Assembly (NCBI GenBank): GCA_021817605.1
Contig: JAKAUN010000010.1
Span: forward strand, 1 to 55,523
Direction: 5' to 3'
DNA from: Thermoplasmata archaeon
Lineage (GTDB): Archaea > Thermoplasmatota > Thermoplasmata > Lutacidiplasmatales > UBA184
DNA length: 55,523 bases
Position numbers and translations under genes: made by a program. The notes under the pieces were generated by a model. It saw only the letters and a program-made list of their open reading frames with translations, made no database searches and was not told the DNA's origin. Positions 1 to 8,811 of the stretch are shown one piece after another. How positions within the stretch are numbered: position 1 is the first letter of the stretch; every line of letters starts with the position of its first letter.

Positions 1-1
1 C

Positions 2-79
2 CCAAGGTCGCTGGAGAGACTCTTCGGCACGGACGTTGTCCAGCGCACCAAAGGGGTCTCGGAGATGTCCGTTGCATAG
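2..79 (+). CDS. C-terminal end of an unidentified protein (cut by window edge)
   Basis: An open frame enters the window at base 2 and ends at a TAG at 77-79. The readable tail, about 25 residues, ends in the residues RTKGVSEMSVA and looks like ordinary protein sequence. Its third codon positions are less GC-biased than in most genes here. The product cannot be named from so short a piece; a transposase or other accessory gene is possible but unproven. Confidence 0.3.
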   Translation, partial: PRSLERLFGTDVVQRTKGVSEMSVA

Positions 80-416
80 GAGGTAGGGGCTGCCGGCAGG
101 AGACGGTGGGAACACACGTTCCTCCGCTCCGGAATCGGAGCATGGTCGAATGCGTGCCCGGGCCTCCCGCTTTCGAGGCTCGCCCAGTTCCTCGTAGCTC
201 TCTCCAAGCTCGACCTCGGAGGGTAGCGATTCCTCGGTGGAAAAGGGCCGGTAGAGCTGCTCGGCAGTGGCTGTGTTGCCCACACAAGGCACCGGGCGAT
301 GACGTAGGGGCTGCCTTGATTCTCGGAGAACCTGTCGACCGGCCGGGCCGAGGCCCCGCAAGGACCCGTGTCGAGGCCGGTATTCGCGGCGGCAGCGTGG
401 TGGGCCGACGGCGGGA
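80..416. other. Intergenic region with no supported gene
   Basis: This 337-base stretch lies between the truncated first frame and the 3' end of the MscS gene. Its open frames have arginine- and proline-rich translations typical of GC-rich non-coding DNA. I see no clear promoter, RNA fold or repeat in it. Confidence 0.4.
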
Positions 417-1337
417 TCAACTCGAGGAGCTCGGTGGGCTCCGGGAAAACCCCCGGACGATGTCGATGAGCTCGATGAGGAACGCGCTGCGTGGCGGCTC
501 CTCGTAGCCGCCACGGCAGACGGCATCGACCACGACCACGTAGCTCGACGCGGTCGCCGCCCCTACGGTGACGCTCACGGTCTCCGGGCGTACCACCCAT
601 TCGTTCTTCTGAAGGCGCTCTCGTGCGAGGGGCAGCAGCGCCTTCGGGTCTACCTGGGGAGGGACCTCGTACTTCGTTCGGACCCACCGCTCGGTGACAT
701 CGTGCGCCAGTACGGCGGCTTGGATGACGAGGTTGTTGGGCACGCGAACGAAGGTGCCGTCGTCCCGGCGGATCTGCGTATAGGCGATCCCGATCGAATG
801 GACGGTCCCGGTGTATCCGAGGACGAGCAGGTCGTCCGAGTAGAACTTCGGGGGGTACGCCGGTCCGAGGAACGGGAACTGCCAGGTGGAGAGGGTGACC
901 CGGTCCCCTTCCCGGAACGGTCGGGCGAGAAGGAGCATCACCCCCGAGACGACGTTGCCCAACGCGGTCTGGGCGGCGAGGCCGATGACCAGGCCGGCGA
1001 ACGTTCCCCCGGCGAGGAGCGCCGTACCGTTGATGCCGAGGGCGTAGAGGACGATGAGGAAGACGAGGAAGTAGGCGACCAAGCGATAGACATCGAGCAC
1101 CCGGTAGGCCCGGTCGGCGCCGAACCGGGCGCGGGACTCGAGGTGGAGCGCTCGGCCGACGAGCCAGATCGTCAGGATGCCGAACGTGGCGACGAGCGCG
1201 CCCTCGAGGTAACGGTCGTACGACGGCGGGACGTAGCGCAGGCCGCGGAGGAAGAGATACGCGGCGATCGCCCCCACGGCCGCGAGTCCGACGCCCGCGG
1301 CAGCCACGACCCAGCGGCCGCGTCTCGTTGGTGCCAT
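417..1337 (-). CDS. MscS-family mechanosensitive ion channel
   Basis: The product should be a tension-gated membrane channel that releases solutes on osmotic downshock. The 306-residue protein has hydrophobic segments near residues 9-30, 43-64 and 86-103. These are followed by the family's pore helix and beta-domain entry at about 105-147, rich in Gly and Ala and ending in RPFREGDRV. A mixed alpha/beta C-terminal domain follows. The length suits a small MscS protein. The start is the ATG at 1335-1337. It appears monocistronic, and its substrate preference cannot be read from sequence. Confidence 0.88.
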   Translation of the reverse strand: MAPTRRGRWVVAAAGVGLAAVGAIAAYLFLRGLRYVPPSYDRYLEGALVATFGILTIWLVGRALHLESRARFGADRAYRVLDVYRLVAYFLVFLIVLYALGINGTALLAGGTFAGLVIGLAAQTALGNVVSGVMLLLARPFREGDRVTLSTWQFPFLGPAYPPKFYSDDLLVLGYTGTVHSIGIAYTQIRRDDGTFVRVPNNLVIQAAVLAHDVTERWVRTKYEVPPQVDPKALLPLARERLQKNEWVVRPETVSVTVGAATASSYVVVVDAVCRGGYEEPPRSAFLIELIDIVRGFSRSPPSSSS

Positions 1338-1501
1338 GGCTGGGCAGCACGCCGCTTCCTAAACTCCTGCGGCCTTGCCTGGGGGCCCGAGCGGATCGTG
1401 GTCCGTCCCGGCGGCCGGTCCGTCCCCGCCGACGGAGGAAGTCCGTCTCGGCCCACGAACGCCACGCGCCCGGGGCCGGGGGTCCAGGCTGTCCCTTCCC
1501 C

Positions 1502-2029
1502 TCAGGACACGGACGGGGGGTCGCGTCCCGAGGGTCGGGGGGAAGCCGTCCCAGGGGGGTTCCGCCTCCGGAGGAAGGGGGCGGCGGTGGCGAACACGCC
1601 GGCCCCGAATATCAGGTAGGAAAAGGAAACGACCGCGAGCGCGACGTCCTGGAGGTTCGACCCCGGCTGGATCAAGGTGGTGAGGAAAAAGTCAACCAAG
1701 CCGATGTTGGCGAGCACGAGGTGCAAGCGGGGAAGCGAGCTTGGCCTCAGCGACGTGCCCAGATGGCTGGGAACGATGATCACGCTCACGCCGCTGATCG
1801 TCAACCCGACCCAGCCGAAGAGGGCGATCACGTCGCGGACGTCCATGAGGTGGCCAGTGAGGCTGTCGCTGCCCGAGCGCAGCGCCTCGACCATGACCGC
1901 GATCTGAAGCAGGCAGATCGCGAGGAGGTAGGCGAGCCCGCTCAGCATCAGGCGAAGCGCGTCCCGGGAGGGGGCGAGCCGCGGACCGGACGGAGTGCGG
2001 ACGACCGTCAGCGCGTTCGCCCCGTTCAT
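1502..2029 (-). CDS. Four-helix membrane protein coupled to a hemerythrin gene
   Basis: This 175-residue protein has four strongly hydrophobic segments at about residues 25-48, 66-90, 100-122 and 127-150. The second and third segments border histidines (VPSH and RLHL), so haem or metal binding is conceivable, but I do not recognise the family. The start is the ATG at 2027-2029, which overlaps the stop of the upstream hemerythrin-like gene in an ATGA, indicating translational coupling. The C-terminus is a basic, proline-rich tail. The pairing suggests a membrane partner of an oxygen- or NO-responsive protein; this is inference. Confidence 0.6.
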   Translation of the reverse strand: MNGANALTVVRTPSGPRLAPSRDALRLMLSGLAYLLAICLLQIAVMVEALRSGSDSLTGHLMDVRDVIALFGWVGLTISGVSVIIVPSHLGTSLRPSSLPRLHLVLANIGLVDFFLTTLIQPGSNLQDVALAVVSFSYLIFGAGVFATAAPFLRRRNPPGTASPRPSGRDPPSVS

Positions 2030-2901
2030 GACGGGATCTCGGGCACCGGCGTGCAGCACGGCGGAACCGTGGCAGCGGAACGCTTCGGCCCTGCGTCCGC
2101 GGGGTAGCCCGTGCCCACGAGGCTCTGTCGCGCCGGGACCGAGGAGGGAGCGGTGTCGCGATGCTCCGGACAGAGGAAGTCCACGTCGATCCGCACGACC
2201 CCCCCGTCGTACCGGGGCCTGTGGGAGACCGCCTGCCAGCCGTCGGGCGGCCGGAGGCCGAGAAAGCCGTTCTCGGACGGGAATGTCGTCGCCTGGGCGA
2301 CGGCCCGGCAGCCGGTGGCGTGGCACTGGACCAGGACCGGACGGCCGGCCTCCCCGGGTGCCCGGGAGAGGTAACCGGCCACGTGGCGGTCGAGATCGCT
2401 CAGGTCCGAGGCGCTGCTTTCGAACGCCTTGAGGACGGACGTGGCATCCTCGTCCGGGAGGGCGGCACGCAGGCAGGAGAGCGGATAGTCGCCCTCGTAG
2501 CGGAGCGCGACGTGCTCGGCCTCGGCGAGCTCGTCCAGGAGGTCGGCGAGGCGGCGCGAGCTCTCCGTATCGCCGGGGACGTGCCCCTCGAGCGCCCGCT
2601 CGGCCTGGGCGATCCGCCCGGGGTACTCGTCGTGGTCGACCTCGATGGCATGGAGATGCTCCTCGCAGTTCGGCATCGCGTAGCGGCGGGCGACCGGACC
2701 GAGGTCGTGGTCGACCCGACGGGCATGCACCGCCCGATACTGCCCAAGAAGCCGCAGGCCCTCGGCGATCTCTCCGTCGGGCACCCTGGTGCCCCCGCGG
2801 AGCGCCGTCGCGAGCTCGCTTAGGCGCTCGAGCAGCCTCTGCAATGTCTCGTTCTCACGGTCCAACTCGTCCAACGGGTCTCTCTGTTCGATTGCGATCA
2901 T
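2026..2901 (-). CDS. Hemerythrin-like (HHE domain) protein
   Basis: The first 170 or so residues are mainly helical and contain His/Asp/Glu clusters in hemerythrin-like spacing: HARRVDHD, EEHLHAIEVDHDEY and AEAEHVALRYEGDY. These would hold a di-iron site that binds oxygen or senses redox or NO. A C-terminal part with several Cys and His residues (VQCHATGC, FLCPEH) could bind another metal. I chose the ATG at 2901 because a GGGGAG lies upstream of it; an in-frame ATG at 2964 would add 21 residues. The gene overlaps the next gene by 4 bases. Confidence 0.65.
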   Translation of the reverse strand: MIAIEQRDPLDELDRENETLQRLLERLSELATALRGGTRVPDGEIAEGLRLLGQYRAVHARRVDHDLGPVARRYAMPNCEEHLHAIEVDHDEYPGRIAQAERALEGHVPGDTESSRRLADLLDELAEAEHVALRYEGDYPLSCLRAALPDEDATSVLKAFESSASDLSDLDRHVAGYLSRAPGEAGRPVLVQCHATGCRAVAQATTFPSENGFLGLRPPDGWQAVSHRPRYDGGVVRIDVDFLCPEHRDTAPSSVPARQSLVGTGYPADAGPKRSAATVPPCCTPVPEIPS

Positions 2902-3709
2902 AGTCTGTTGACTCCCCTGCAGCTCGTGACTGAGGAATGCCCTCCCGGCGCGTAAGATGGACATCGAACCCTTTCGATGCGCGGAGCCTCGTGCGTCGCC
3001 TCGTTCGGCAGCGGGCGAATCCGGCGCCGACCACGAAGACCGAAGCGCTGGGGAGAAGGGCGACGGCGAACCGGCTGGCACGAGCGGCCCGTGCCCGGAG
3101 CCGAGGGAACTCGGCGGAACGCGCCCGGCTCGGAAGAGAACGCGGCGCGGACTCCCCGGGAGAGCCGAGACCTGAGCGGGACGGCCACCGCCTCGGACCC
3201 GACTATCGCCGTTAGGGCGAAGGCGGTTCCGACCACGAGGTTCCGCCCGTTGGCCTTCTAGGGGCGGCGCACTTCCGGACCTCGGAGCTAGTAGAGCAGG
3301 AGAAGGCCGAACAACGGGGGAGCCGCGCAACCACTTGGAGAGACGGGCGACTTTGGGAGGGGAGCGGATGACTTTCTCTGCCGTCCCCCCATAGAGCTCC
3401 CGCAGCTCGGGGACGAGCACGAGGACCACAATGACCCCGCCGCCCGGCCGCCAGATTGCCGACACGACATGGGGACGGGCGAGCTCTCGGGTGAAAAACG
3501 CCACGGCCAATCTCCGCCGGACCGGGGCCGCTCGGGGTCACGGGTCCCGGGCCCGCGAGCCCCTCGTTTAGGTAAGGGTCCTCCCGGGCGAGGCCCGGGT
3601 CCGCCGACGCTGGGCCGCCGCGGACGCCCAGGAGCCGAGGAAGAGGACGACGCCGAGGACTATAGGGGGGCGGGGAGGCGTCCACCTTCGCGGCCCGGCG
3701 CACGCGCCC
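2902..3709. other. Poorly coding 0.8 kb stretch
   Basis: Between the hemerythrin-like gene and threonine synthase no intact gene can be supported. Overlapping frames on both strands give Arg/Pro/Gly-rich translations. The one protein-like island is the frameshifted small ORF at 3288-3510, listed separately. The region could be decayed genes or a long intergenic spacer. Confidence 0.4.
3288..3510 (-). pseudogene. Small membrane-protein ORF with an apparent frameshift
   Basis: Reading from an ATG at 3510, one frame gives a hydrophobic stretch (GGGVIVVLVLVPELRELYGG) and a basic helix. A neighbouring frame then gives PLFGLLLLY and a stop at 3288. Removing one base from the run of five G at 3316-3320 (plus strand) joins the two into a 73-residue protein with a hydrophobic C-terminus. 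I do not recognise the family. It could be a real small protein with a sequencing indel, or a decayed gene. Confidence 0.35.
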
Positions 3710-4882
3710 CTAGCGCAGGAACGGGAGGCCGCTGCCCGTGTTGTAGAGAAGGACACGTTCCCCCGAACGGACGACTCCCTCCCTCAGGAGACGCGGCAGC
3801 ACCGCCCAGGTCGCCGCCCCCTCGGGGGAGGCCGAGATGCCGAACCGCGCGGCGAGGGAGAGCACTCCTTCCAAGATCTCGGCGTCCGTCACCGTCCTCG
3901 CGTCCCCCCCGGAGCCGCGGATCGCTTCGAGGACCCGCTCGGACCCGAACGGCGACGGGACCAGGAGCCCCGGAGCGACCGTGGACGGAGCCTCCCAGGC
4001 TTCGGCGCGCGGGCTCCCGCGCTCGATCGCCCGGACGATCGGGGCGCAGCCCGCGGCCTGGACGGCTACCAGGCGGGGTTCGTGCTCGATGAGCCCGAGC
4101 TCGCGGAGCTCGGTGAATCCCTTGTGCATGCCGACCAGGCCGGTGCCTCCGCCCGTCGGATAGACGACCACCTCGGGGAGGCCCGCCTCGCCGGCCTGCT
4201 CGGCGATCTCGAGCGCCATCGTCTTCTTGCCCTCGACCCGGTAGGGCTCGCGCAGCGTCGACATCTCGAACGAGCCACGCTCTTTCTCCGCCGTACGGGC
4301 CGCCTCGCCGGCATCGCGGATCGTCTCGCCCGCTCGGACGACCTCGGCGCCGTAGAGCCGTGCGCCGGCCTCGCTGGTGACGGCAGCCCGACGGGGAAGG
4401 TAGACGGTCGCATGGAGGCCCGCTCGAGCGGCGTACGCCGCGAGGGCGACGCCCGCGTTGCCGGCGCTCGGAACGAAGAGACGGGAGAGCCCGAGGTCCC
4501 GTGCCCGGGAAACGGCGACCGCCATGCCTCGTGCCTTGAACGAGCCGGTCGGCAGGCCGCCGTCGTCCTTCACGAGGACTTCGACCCCGGGCGCCTCGGG
4601 GACCGGGCCGAGCGCGAGCACCGGCGAGAGCCCCTCGCCGAGGGAGGCGATCGAGGAGACACGACGGACCGGGAGAAGCTCGCGGTACCTCCAGAGCGAC
4701 CGCTCGCGTCCTGCCACCTTCCTCCACCAGCTCTTTCCGTCCAGCCGGGAGAGCTCGTAGGTCGCGAGGAGCGGCCCGCCGCATGTCGAGCAGGTCCCCT
4801 GGACCGTATCGGGGTCCGTGTCGGCAGAGCAGGCCGGGCAGACCAGGCGGCCCAGGATCGAGCCGGTGTCCGGGGAGGTCAT
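3710..4882 (-). CDS. thrC: Threonine synthase (PLP-dependent, zinc-ribbon N-terminus)
   Basis: The enzyme converts O-phosphohomoserine to threonine. Its 390 residues begin with a zinc ribbon, CPAC at 15-18 and CSTC at 31-34. A fold-type II PLP domain follows. The PLP lysine is K116 in PTGSFKARGM, the Asn loop is PSAGNAGVALA and the phosphate-binding glycines are PTGGGTGLVG. The motif has KARG rather than the more common KDRG. This occurs in some threonine-synthase-like enzymes, so a related beta-eliminating activity is not excluded. The ATG at 4882 shares a short promoter region with the divergent pirin gene. Confidence 0.85.
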   Translation of the reverse strand: MTSPDTGSILGRLVCPACSADTDPDTVQGTCSTCGGPLLATYELSRLDGKSWWRKVAGRERSLWRYRELLPVRRVSSIASLGEGLSPVLALGPVPEAPGVEVLVKDDGGLPTGSFKARGMAVAVSRARDLGLSRLFVPSAGNAGVALAAYAARAGLHATVYLPRRAAVTSEAGARLYGAEVVRAGETIRDAGEAARTAEKERGSFEMSTLREPYRVEGKKTMALEIAEQAGEAGLPEVVVYPTGGGTGLVGMHKGFTELRELGLIEHEPRLVAVQAAGCAPIVRAIERGSPRAEAWEAPSTVAPGLLVPSPFGSERVLEAIRGSGGDARTVTDAEILEGVLSLAARFGISASPEGAATWAVLPRLLREGVVRSGERVLLYNTGSGLPFLR

Positions 4883-4907
4883 CCGCGCCGCTCTCAGCCC
4901 CCGGGGA

Positions 4908-4916
4908 GGGATAAGG
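4908..4916. promoter_or_regulatory. A/T-rich TATA-like element between thrC and pirin
   Basis: GGGATAAGG is the only A/T-rich patch in the 63-base gap between the divergent thrC and pirin starts. It lies about 30 bases from each start codon and may serve either direction. No Shine-Dalgarno at normal spacing is seen for either gene. Confidence 0.4.
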
Positions 4917-4945
4917 CGGCGCGTGCTCTACGTGCCGGGAGGTCC

Positions 4946-5821
4946 ATGGGCGAGGCCGTCCGAGCGGCGGCGCGTCGTTTTCCAGGGGTGCCGACCTTGG
5001 AGGGCGCCGGGGTGCGGCTCCAGCGATCGTTCTCCAATCCGGAGGTCCCGCTCTTCGACCCGTTCCTGTTGCTCGACCGGTTCGGCTCCACGAACCCCGA
5101 GGACTACCTCGCGGGGTTCCCCTGGCACCCCCACCGCGGGATCGAGACGGTCACCTACGTCCTTCACGGCCGGGTCGAGCACGGCGACACGCTCGGCAAC
5201 CGGGGGACGATCGGCGACGGCGACATCCAGTGGATGAACTCGGGGAGCGGGATCGTCCACCAGGAGATGCCGAAGCGGGCCGAGGGTCTCTTCTCCGGCT
5301 TTCAGCTCTGGGTGAATCTCCCCGCCCGCGAGAAGATGTCCCCACCCGCCTATCGCGGGCTCACGGCACGGGAGGTCCCCGCCACCCCCACCGACGAGGG
5401 AGGGGAGGTCCGCGTGGTCGCCGGGAGCTACCGGACGATCGAGGGGCCCGTGCGGGGGATCTCGGTCGACCCGACCTACCTGGACGTGCGGCTCCGGCCG
5501 GGAGAGACCTTCGAGACCCCGACCCCCCTCGGGCACACGGTCTTTGCCCACGTCGTCGAGGGAGGGTTCACCTTCGGGAACCTCGCCGAGCCCCCCGCCG
5601 TGACGGGCGAAACCGTGCTGTTCGGCGACGGGAGTCTCTTCCGGGCGAAGGCGGGCGCCGGCGGGACGCGATTTCTCCTGGTCTTCGGCCGCCCGCTCCA
5701 CGAACCGGTCGCATGGTACGGACCGATCGTGATGAACCAGAAGGACGAGATCGCCACGGCTCTCAGGGAGCTGCGCACCGGCCAGTTCATCAAGGAAAAG
5801 CGGCCCCTCGTGGAGGGCTAG
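4946..5821 (+). CDS. Pirin-family bicupin protein
   Basis: This 291-residue protein matches the pirin family. The N-terminal cupin carries the metal ligands HPHRGIETVTYVLHGRVEH and the later HQE, which bind an iron or similar ion. The C-terminal cupin follows from about residue 175. Pirins act as quercetinases or redox-dependent cofactors; which applies here is unknown. The ATG at 4946 lies only two bases after GGAGGT, so initiation is more likely leaderless from the A/T-rich patch upstream. The stop overlaps the convergent lysK stop in a CTAG. Confidence 0.85.
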   Translation: MGEAVRAAARRFPGVPTLEGAGVRLQRSFSNPEVPLFDPFLLLDRFGSTNPEDYLAGFPWHPHRGIETVTYVLHGRVEHGDTLGNRGTIGDGDIQWMNSGSGIVHQEMPKRAEGLFSGFQLWVNLPAREKMSPPAYRGLTAREVPATPTDEGGEVRVVAGSYRTIEGPVRGISVDPTYLDVRLRPGETFETPTPLGHTVFAHVVEGGFTFGNLAEPPAVTGETVLFGDGSLFRAKAGAGGTRFLLVFGRPLHEPVAWYGPIVMNQKDEIATALRELRTGQFIKEKRPLVEG

Positions 5822-6858
5822 ACGACCACGGGCCGCGCGCGGAGCTCGACGAACGCCCGCTCCAGCACCGAGCCGGCACGGCGGAGCTCGTCCACCGCGA
5901 CCGACTCGTGGTCGGTGTGGTCGAGACGCGAATCTCCCGGGCCGTAGGCGGCTCCCGGCACGCCCCAGGCCGGGACGACCAAGTTGAGGTCGGAGCTCCC
6001 GCCCCGACGGAAGAGCGTCGGGCTCCCTCCGACTGCCCGCACGGCGGAGACGAGGGCACGGACGACCGGGTCGGTCCGGGGGCGCTCGACCGCCTCGAGA
6101 CGGGCGATCGTCCTCACGGTCGGACTTCCCGGTTCGGCCGGGAGAAGGGCGAGAGCCTCCTCCGAGGAGAGCCCCGGAGGAAGGCGAAGGTCGAGGAGCA
6201 GGCGTGCCTCCTCCGGATCGGCGGCCGGATCGTCCGCGAGGCCCACGAGCTTCATCGTGAGGGTTCGGAACGGGGTGCCGGAGCTCCGGGCGCCGACAAC
6301 CTCCCGCGCCCGGGCGAGCCAATCGACCGCGGTGTCGGCTGCCGTCCTCGCCGGGGAGGACCAATGGCTCCGGCGCGCTCGGAACACCACCTCGACCCTG
6401 AGGTCTCCCCGGTAGCCGATCGTCACCGAGTCCCAGCCGCTCGGCTCCCCCACGACGACACCGTCCGGCCGTCGCCCGCGAAGGAGGTGCCGTGCCCCGG
6501 CGCTGTCGGTCTCCTCCCGGACGGCCGCGACGACGCGCAGCGTCCCCGGACCGTCGGCCCGAATACCGGCGAGGAGAGCGCAGGCGAGGGGCCCCTTCGC
6601 GTCCACCGCGCCGCGGCCGTGGATGCGCCCGCGCGCGACGCGCACGGGCCGTGTTCCCTCGACCGTGTCGATGTGGCCCAGGTAGAGCAGCTCGGGACGT
6701 CCAAAGCCCCTCTCCGCAACGCCGTTACCCGCGCGGTCGATGCGGGCCCGGTAGCCGAGGGTTCGTGCGATCCCGACAAACTCCCGCACCGCGGCGCCCT
6801 CGGCCCCGGAGGGGCTGTGGCGGGCCAGGAGGCGGGCGAGCAGCTGGGCCTCATCCAC
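5818..6858 (-). CDS. lysK: LysW carrier-protein hydrolase, releases ornithine (or lysine)
   Basis: This M20-family metallopeptidase of 346 residues cuts the finished amino acid from the C-terminal glutamate of LysW. It is the last carrier-bound step. The metal ligands are visible: H62 and D64 in YLGHIDTVEG, D86 in GRGAVDAKG, the catalytic EE at 115-116, E138, and a C-terminal His in the LDHTDHES region. It overlaps lysJ by 8 bases at the end of the operon. With argG and argH in the same operon, ornithine is the likelier product, though dual use for lysine cannot be excluded. Confidence 0.9.
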   Translation of the reverse strand: MDEAQLLARLLARHSPSGAEGAAVREFVGIARTLGYRARIDRAGNGVAERGFGRPELLYLGHIDTVEGTRPVRVARGRIHGRGAVDAKGPLACALLAGIRADGPGTLRVVAAVREETDSAGARHLLRGRRPDGVVVGEPSGWDSVTIGYRGDLRVEVVFRARRSHWSSPARTAADTAVDWLARAREVVGARSSGTPFRTLTMKLVGLADDPAADPEEARLLLDLRLPPGLSSEEALALLPAEPGSPTVRTIARLEAVERPRTDPVVRALVSAVRAVGGSPTLFRRGGSSDLNLVVPAWGVPGAAYGPGDSRLDHTDHESVAVDELRRAGSVLERAFVELRARPVVV

Positions 6859-8011
6859 GGCCGATCGACCTCTCCACTGCCTCCAGGCCGAGGTCCCACT
6901 GCTGCTCGGGAATGACCAGAGGAGGGAGGAGCCGCAGCACGGTCGCTCCCGCAGCCACGGCGAGGAACCCTTCCTCCTCGAGACGCGCCAGGACAGGCGC
7001 GACCCTTTCCCGCAGTTCGACGCCGATCAAAAGCCCGAGCCCGCGGACCTCACGGACCTTGGGCCCGACCAGGCCTTCGAGCCGTTCGATCCCCCGTCGG
7101 CCGAGGAGCTCGGCGCGCTCGGCAAGGCGCTCGCGGACCAGGACCTCGAGGGCTGCGAGCCCGGCTGCGCAGGCGAGCGGATTGCCGCCGAACGTCGAGT
7201 GGTGGGTTCCTCGGAACCTTTGCTCGACCTCGGGGGTCGTCACCGTCGCTCCGATCGGGAACCCGCCGGCGAGCGACTTGGCGAGGAGAAGGAGGTCGGG
7301 GACCACCCCCGAGTGCTGGAAGGCGAACATCCTGCCGGTGCGGCCGAGGCCGGTCTGCACCTCGTCGAAAGCCAGGAGGGCACCGGCTCGGTCGACAGCC
7401 GAGCGGGCTGCCCGCAGGTACGCCGGGCTGGCCGGATGGACACCGCCCTCCCCCTGCACGGGTTCGAGGAGGAGGAGCGCCGTGCGATCGTCCACGGCCG
7501 CCTCGAGCGCAGCCGGGTCGTTGTACGGAACGTGGACAAATTCTGGCACGAGCGGCTCGAATGGCTCCCGCAGCTCCCTGCGCCACGTCGCGCTGAGCGA
7601 GCCGAGGGTGCGGCCATGGAAGCCGCGGAGGGCCGCCACGACCTTCGGACGTCCCGTCGCGGAGCGCGCGATCTTGATCGCGGCCTCGACCGACTCGGTC
7701 CCCGAGTTCGAGAGGAAGACCGGCCCGAAGGAGCCGGGCAGCAGGGCTACGAGCTTCTCGACAAAGGCGGCCCGGACGGGGGAGGCGTAGCCCGAGCCCA
7801 GGTGGATGAGCTCGGCCGCCTGATCGCGGATCGCCCGCACGACCTCGGGGTGCGAGGCGCCAAGGTTTCCGACGCCATGGCTGGCCCCCAAGTCGACCCG
7901 CCGTCGACCCTCCGCGTCCCAAAGGAAGGTACCCTTGCCGCGCACGATCGCGAGGCGCCGTCGGCCTTGCTCGCCGAACTCGTGGCCCCGGCAACTCTCC
8001 GCCGCGCTCAT
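6851..8011 (-). CDS. lysJ: LysW-gamma-semialdehyde aminotransferase
   Basis: This class III PLP aminotransferase of 386 residues transfers an amino group to the LysW-bound semialdehyde, giving LysW-bound ornithine (or lysine). The sequence shows SNSGTESVEAAIKIAR, LLEPVQGEGG, D216 in FDEVQTGLGRTG, and the PLP lysine K245 in LLLLAKSLAGGFPIGA. The closest relatives by motif are the LysJ/ArgD enzymes. The start is the ATG at 8009-8011, overlapping the lysZ stop by 4 bases. Residues HGVGNLGASHPEV match the family N-terminal region. Confidence 0.92.
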   Translation of the reverse strand: MSAAESCRGHEFGEQGRRRLAIVRGKGTFLWDAEGRRRVDLGASHGVGNLGASHPEVVRAIRDQAAELIHLGSGYASPVRAAFVEKLVALLPGSFGPVFLSNSGTESVEAAIKIARSATGRPKVVAALRGFHGRTLGSLSATWRRELREPFEPLVPEFVHVPYNDPAALEAAVDDRTALLLLEPVQGEGGVHPASPAYLRAARSAVDRAGALLAFDEVQTGLGRTGRMFAFQHSGVVPDLLLLAKSLAGGFPIGATVTTPEVEQRFRGTHHSTFGGNPLACAAGLAALEVLVRERLAERAELLGRRGIERLEGLVGPKVREVRGLGLLIGVELRERVAPVLARLEEEGFLAVAAGATVLRLLPPLVIPEQQWDLGLEAVERSIGRG

Positions 8012-8807
8012 CGGATCTCCGTCCCATCCCCCGCGAGCGCCGCGGCTATCGGGTGGGCCCGGTCGGACGCGGCGATCACCACGCGCCCGACCCCCGCCTC
8101 GAGCGCCTCGCCGGCAGCGTGGAGCTTCTTCTTCATCCGGCCGCCCGCCCGCTCGATGGCCCCGGGGAGCTCCTCCCGACGCACGCGGGGGACCACGCTG
8201 GTCCTGTCGGACGGCTCGCGCAGGAGTCCCGGCACGTTGGTCAGGAGGAGAAGCGTCTCGGCGCCGAGGGCACCGGCGACGCGCGCCGCGATGAGGTCGG
8301 CATCGACGTTGACTACCGTTCCCTCGGAGGTCACCGCCGGGGGGCCGACCACCGGCACGATCCCGAGGCCGAGGAGCCCGCGGAGGAGGCTCGCGTCGAC
8401 CGTCTCGACCGTACCCGAGAGGTCGTCCGCGAGTCGGACCACGCGGCCGTCCCGTACTGCGCGGACGTTGCTCCGACGGCGCGCGAGCACGAGCCGTCCG
8501 TCGACCCCCGAAAGGCCCACCGCCCGCACCCCCCGGCGCCCGAGGGCGGCGACCAGGGAGGTCTGGACCTCCCCCGCGAGGGCCAGGACGACCGTCGCCA
8601 GGTGGGCCGGCTCGCACCGGCGGGAGACGACCCCGCTCGGGGTCGTGTAGAACTCCGGCGGACGGCCGAGCTCCTTCCCGAGCCGGTCGACGCTCTCCGA
8701 GCCGCCGTGGACCAGGACGCACCCGGCGCGGCCCACGAGGTCTTCCACGACCTGCTCGGACGCGTTGCCGGTGGCCCCTCCGATCTTGACGACGAGCGCG
8801 GGCTCAC
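8008..8807 (-). CDS. lysZ: LysW-aminoadipate/glutamate kinase, apparent frameshift near start
   Basis: This amino-acid kinase phosphorylates the side-chain carboxylate of the LysW-bound substrate. Motifs present are GPPAVTSEG, VNVDADLIAARVA, LLLLTNVPGLL and GGRMKKKLHAA. The essential N-terminal motif VVKIGGATGN is encoded just upstream, at about 8763-8792. It has no in-frame start codon after the lysY stop at 8812-8814. A GTG at 8805-8807 is in the right place but one base out of frame. Adding one base in the GC-rich stretch between it and the motif would give a 266-residue protein of normal length. The only in-frame start, GTG 8748, would lose the nucleotide-binding loop. Confidence 0.85.
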
Positions 8808-8811
8808 CCCC

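Noticed and set aside
106-507. 133-residue plus-strand ORF near the left edge
   Set aside because: It is Arg/Pro-rich, overlaps the MscS end antisense, and has no promoter or motif.
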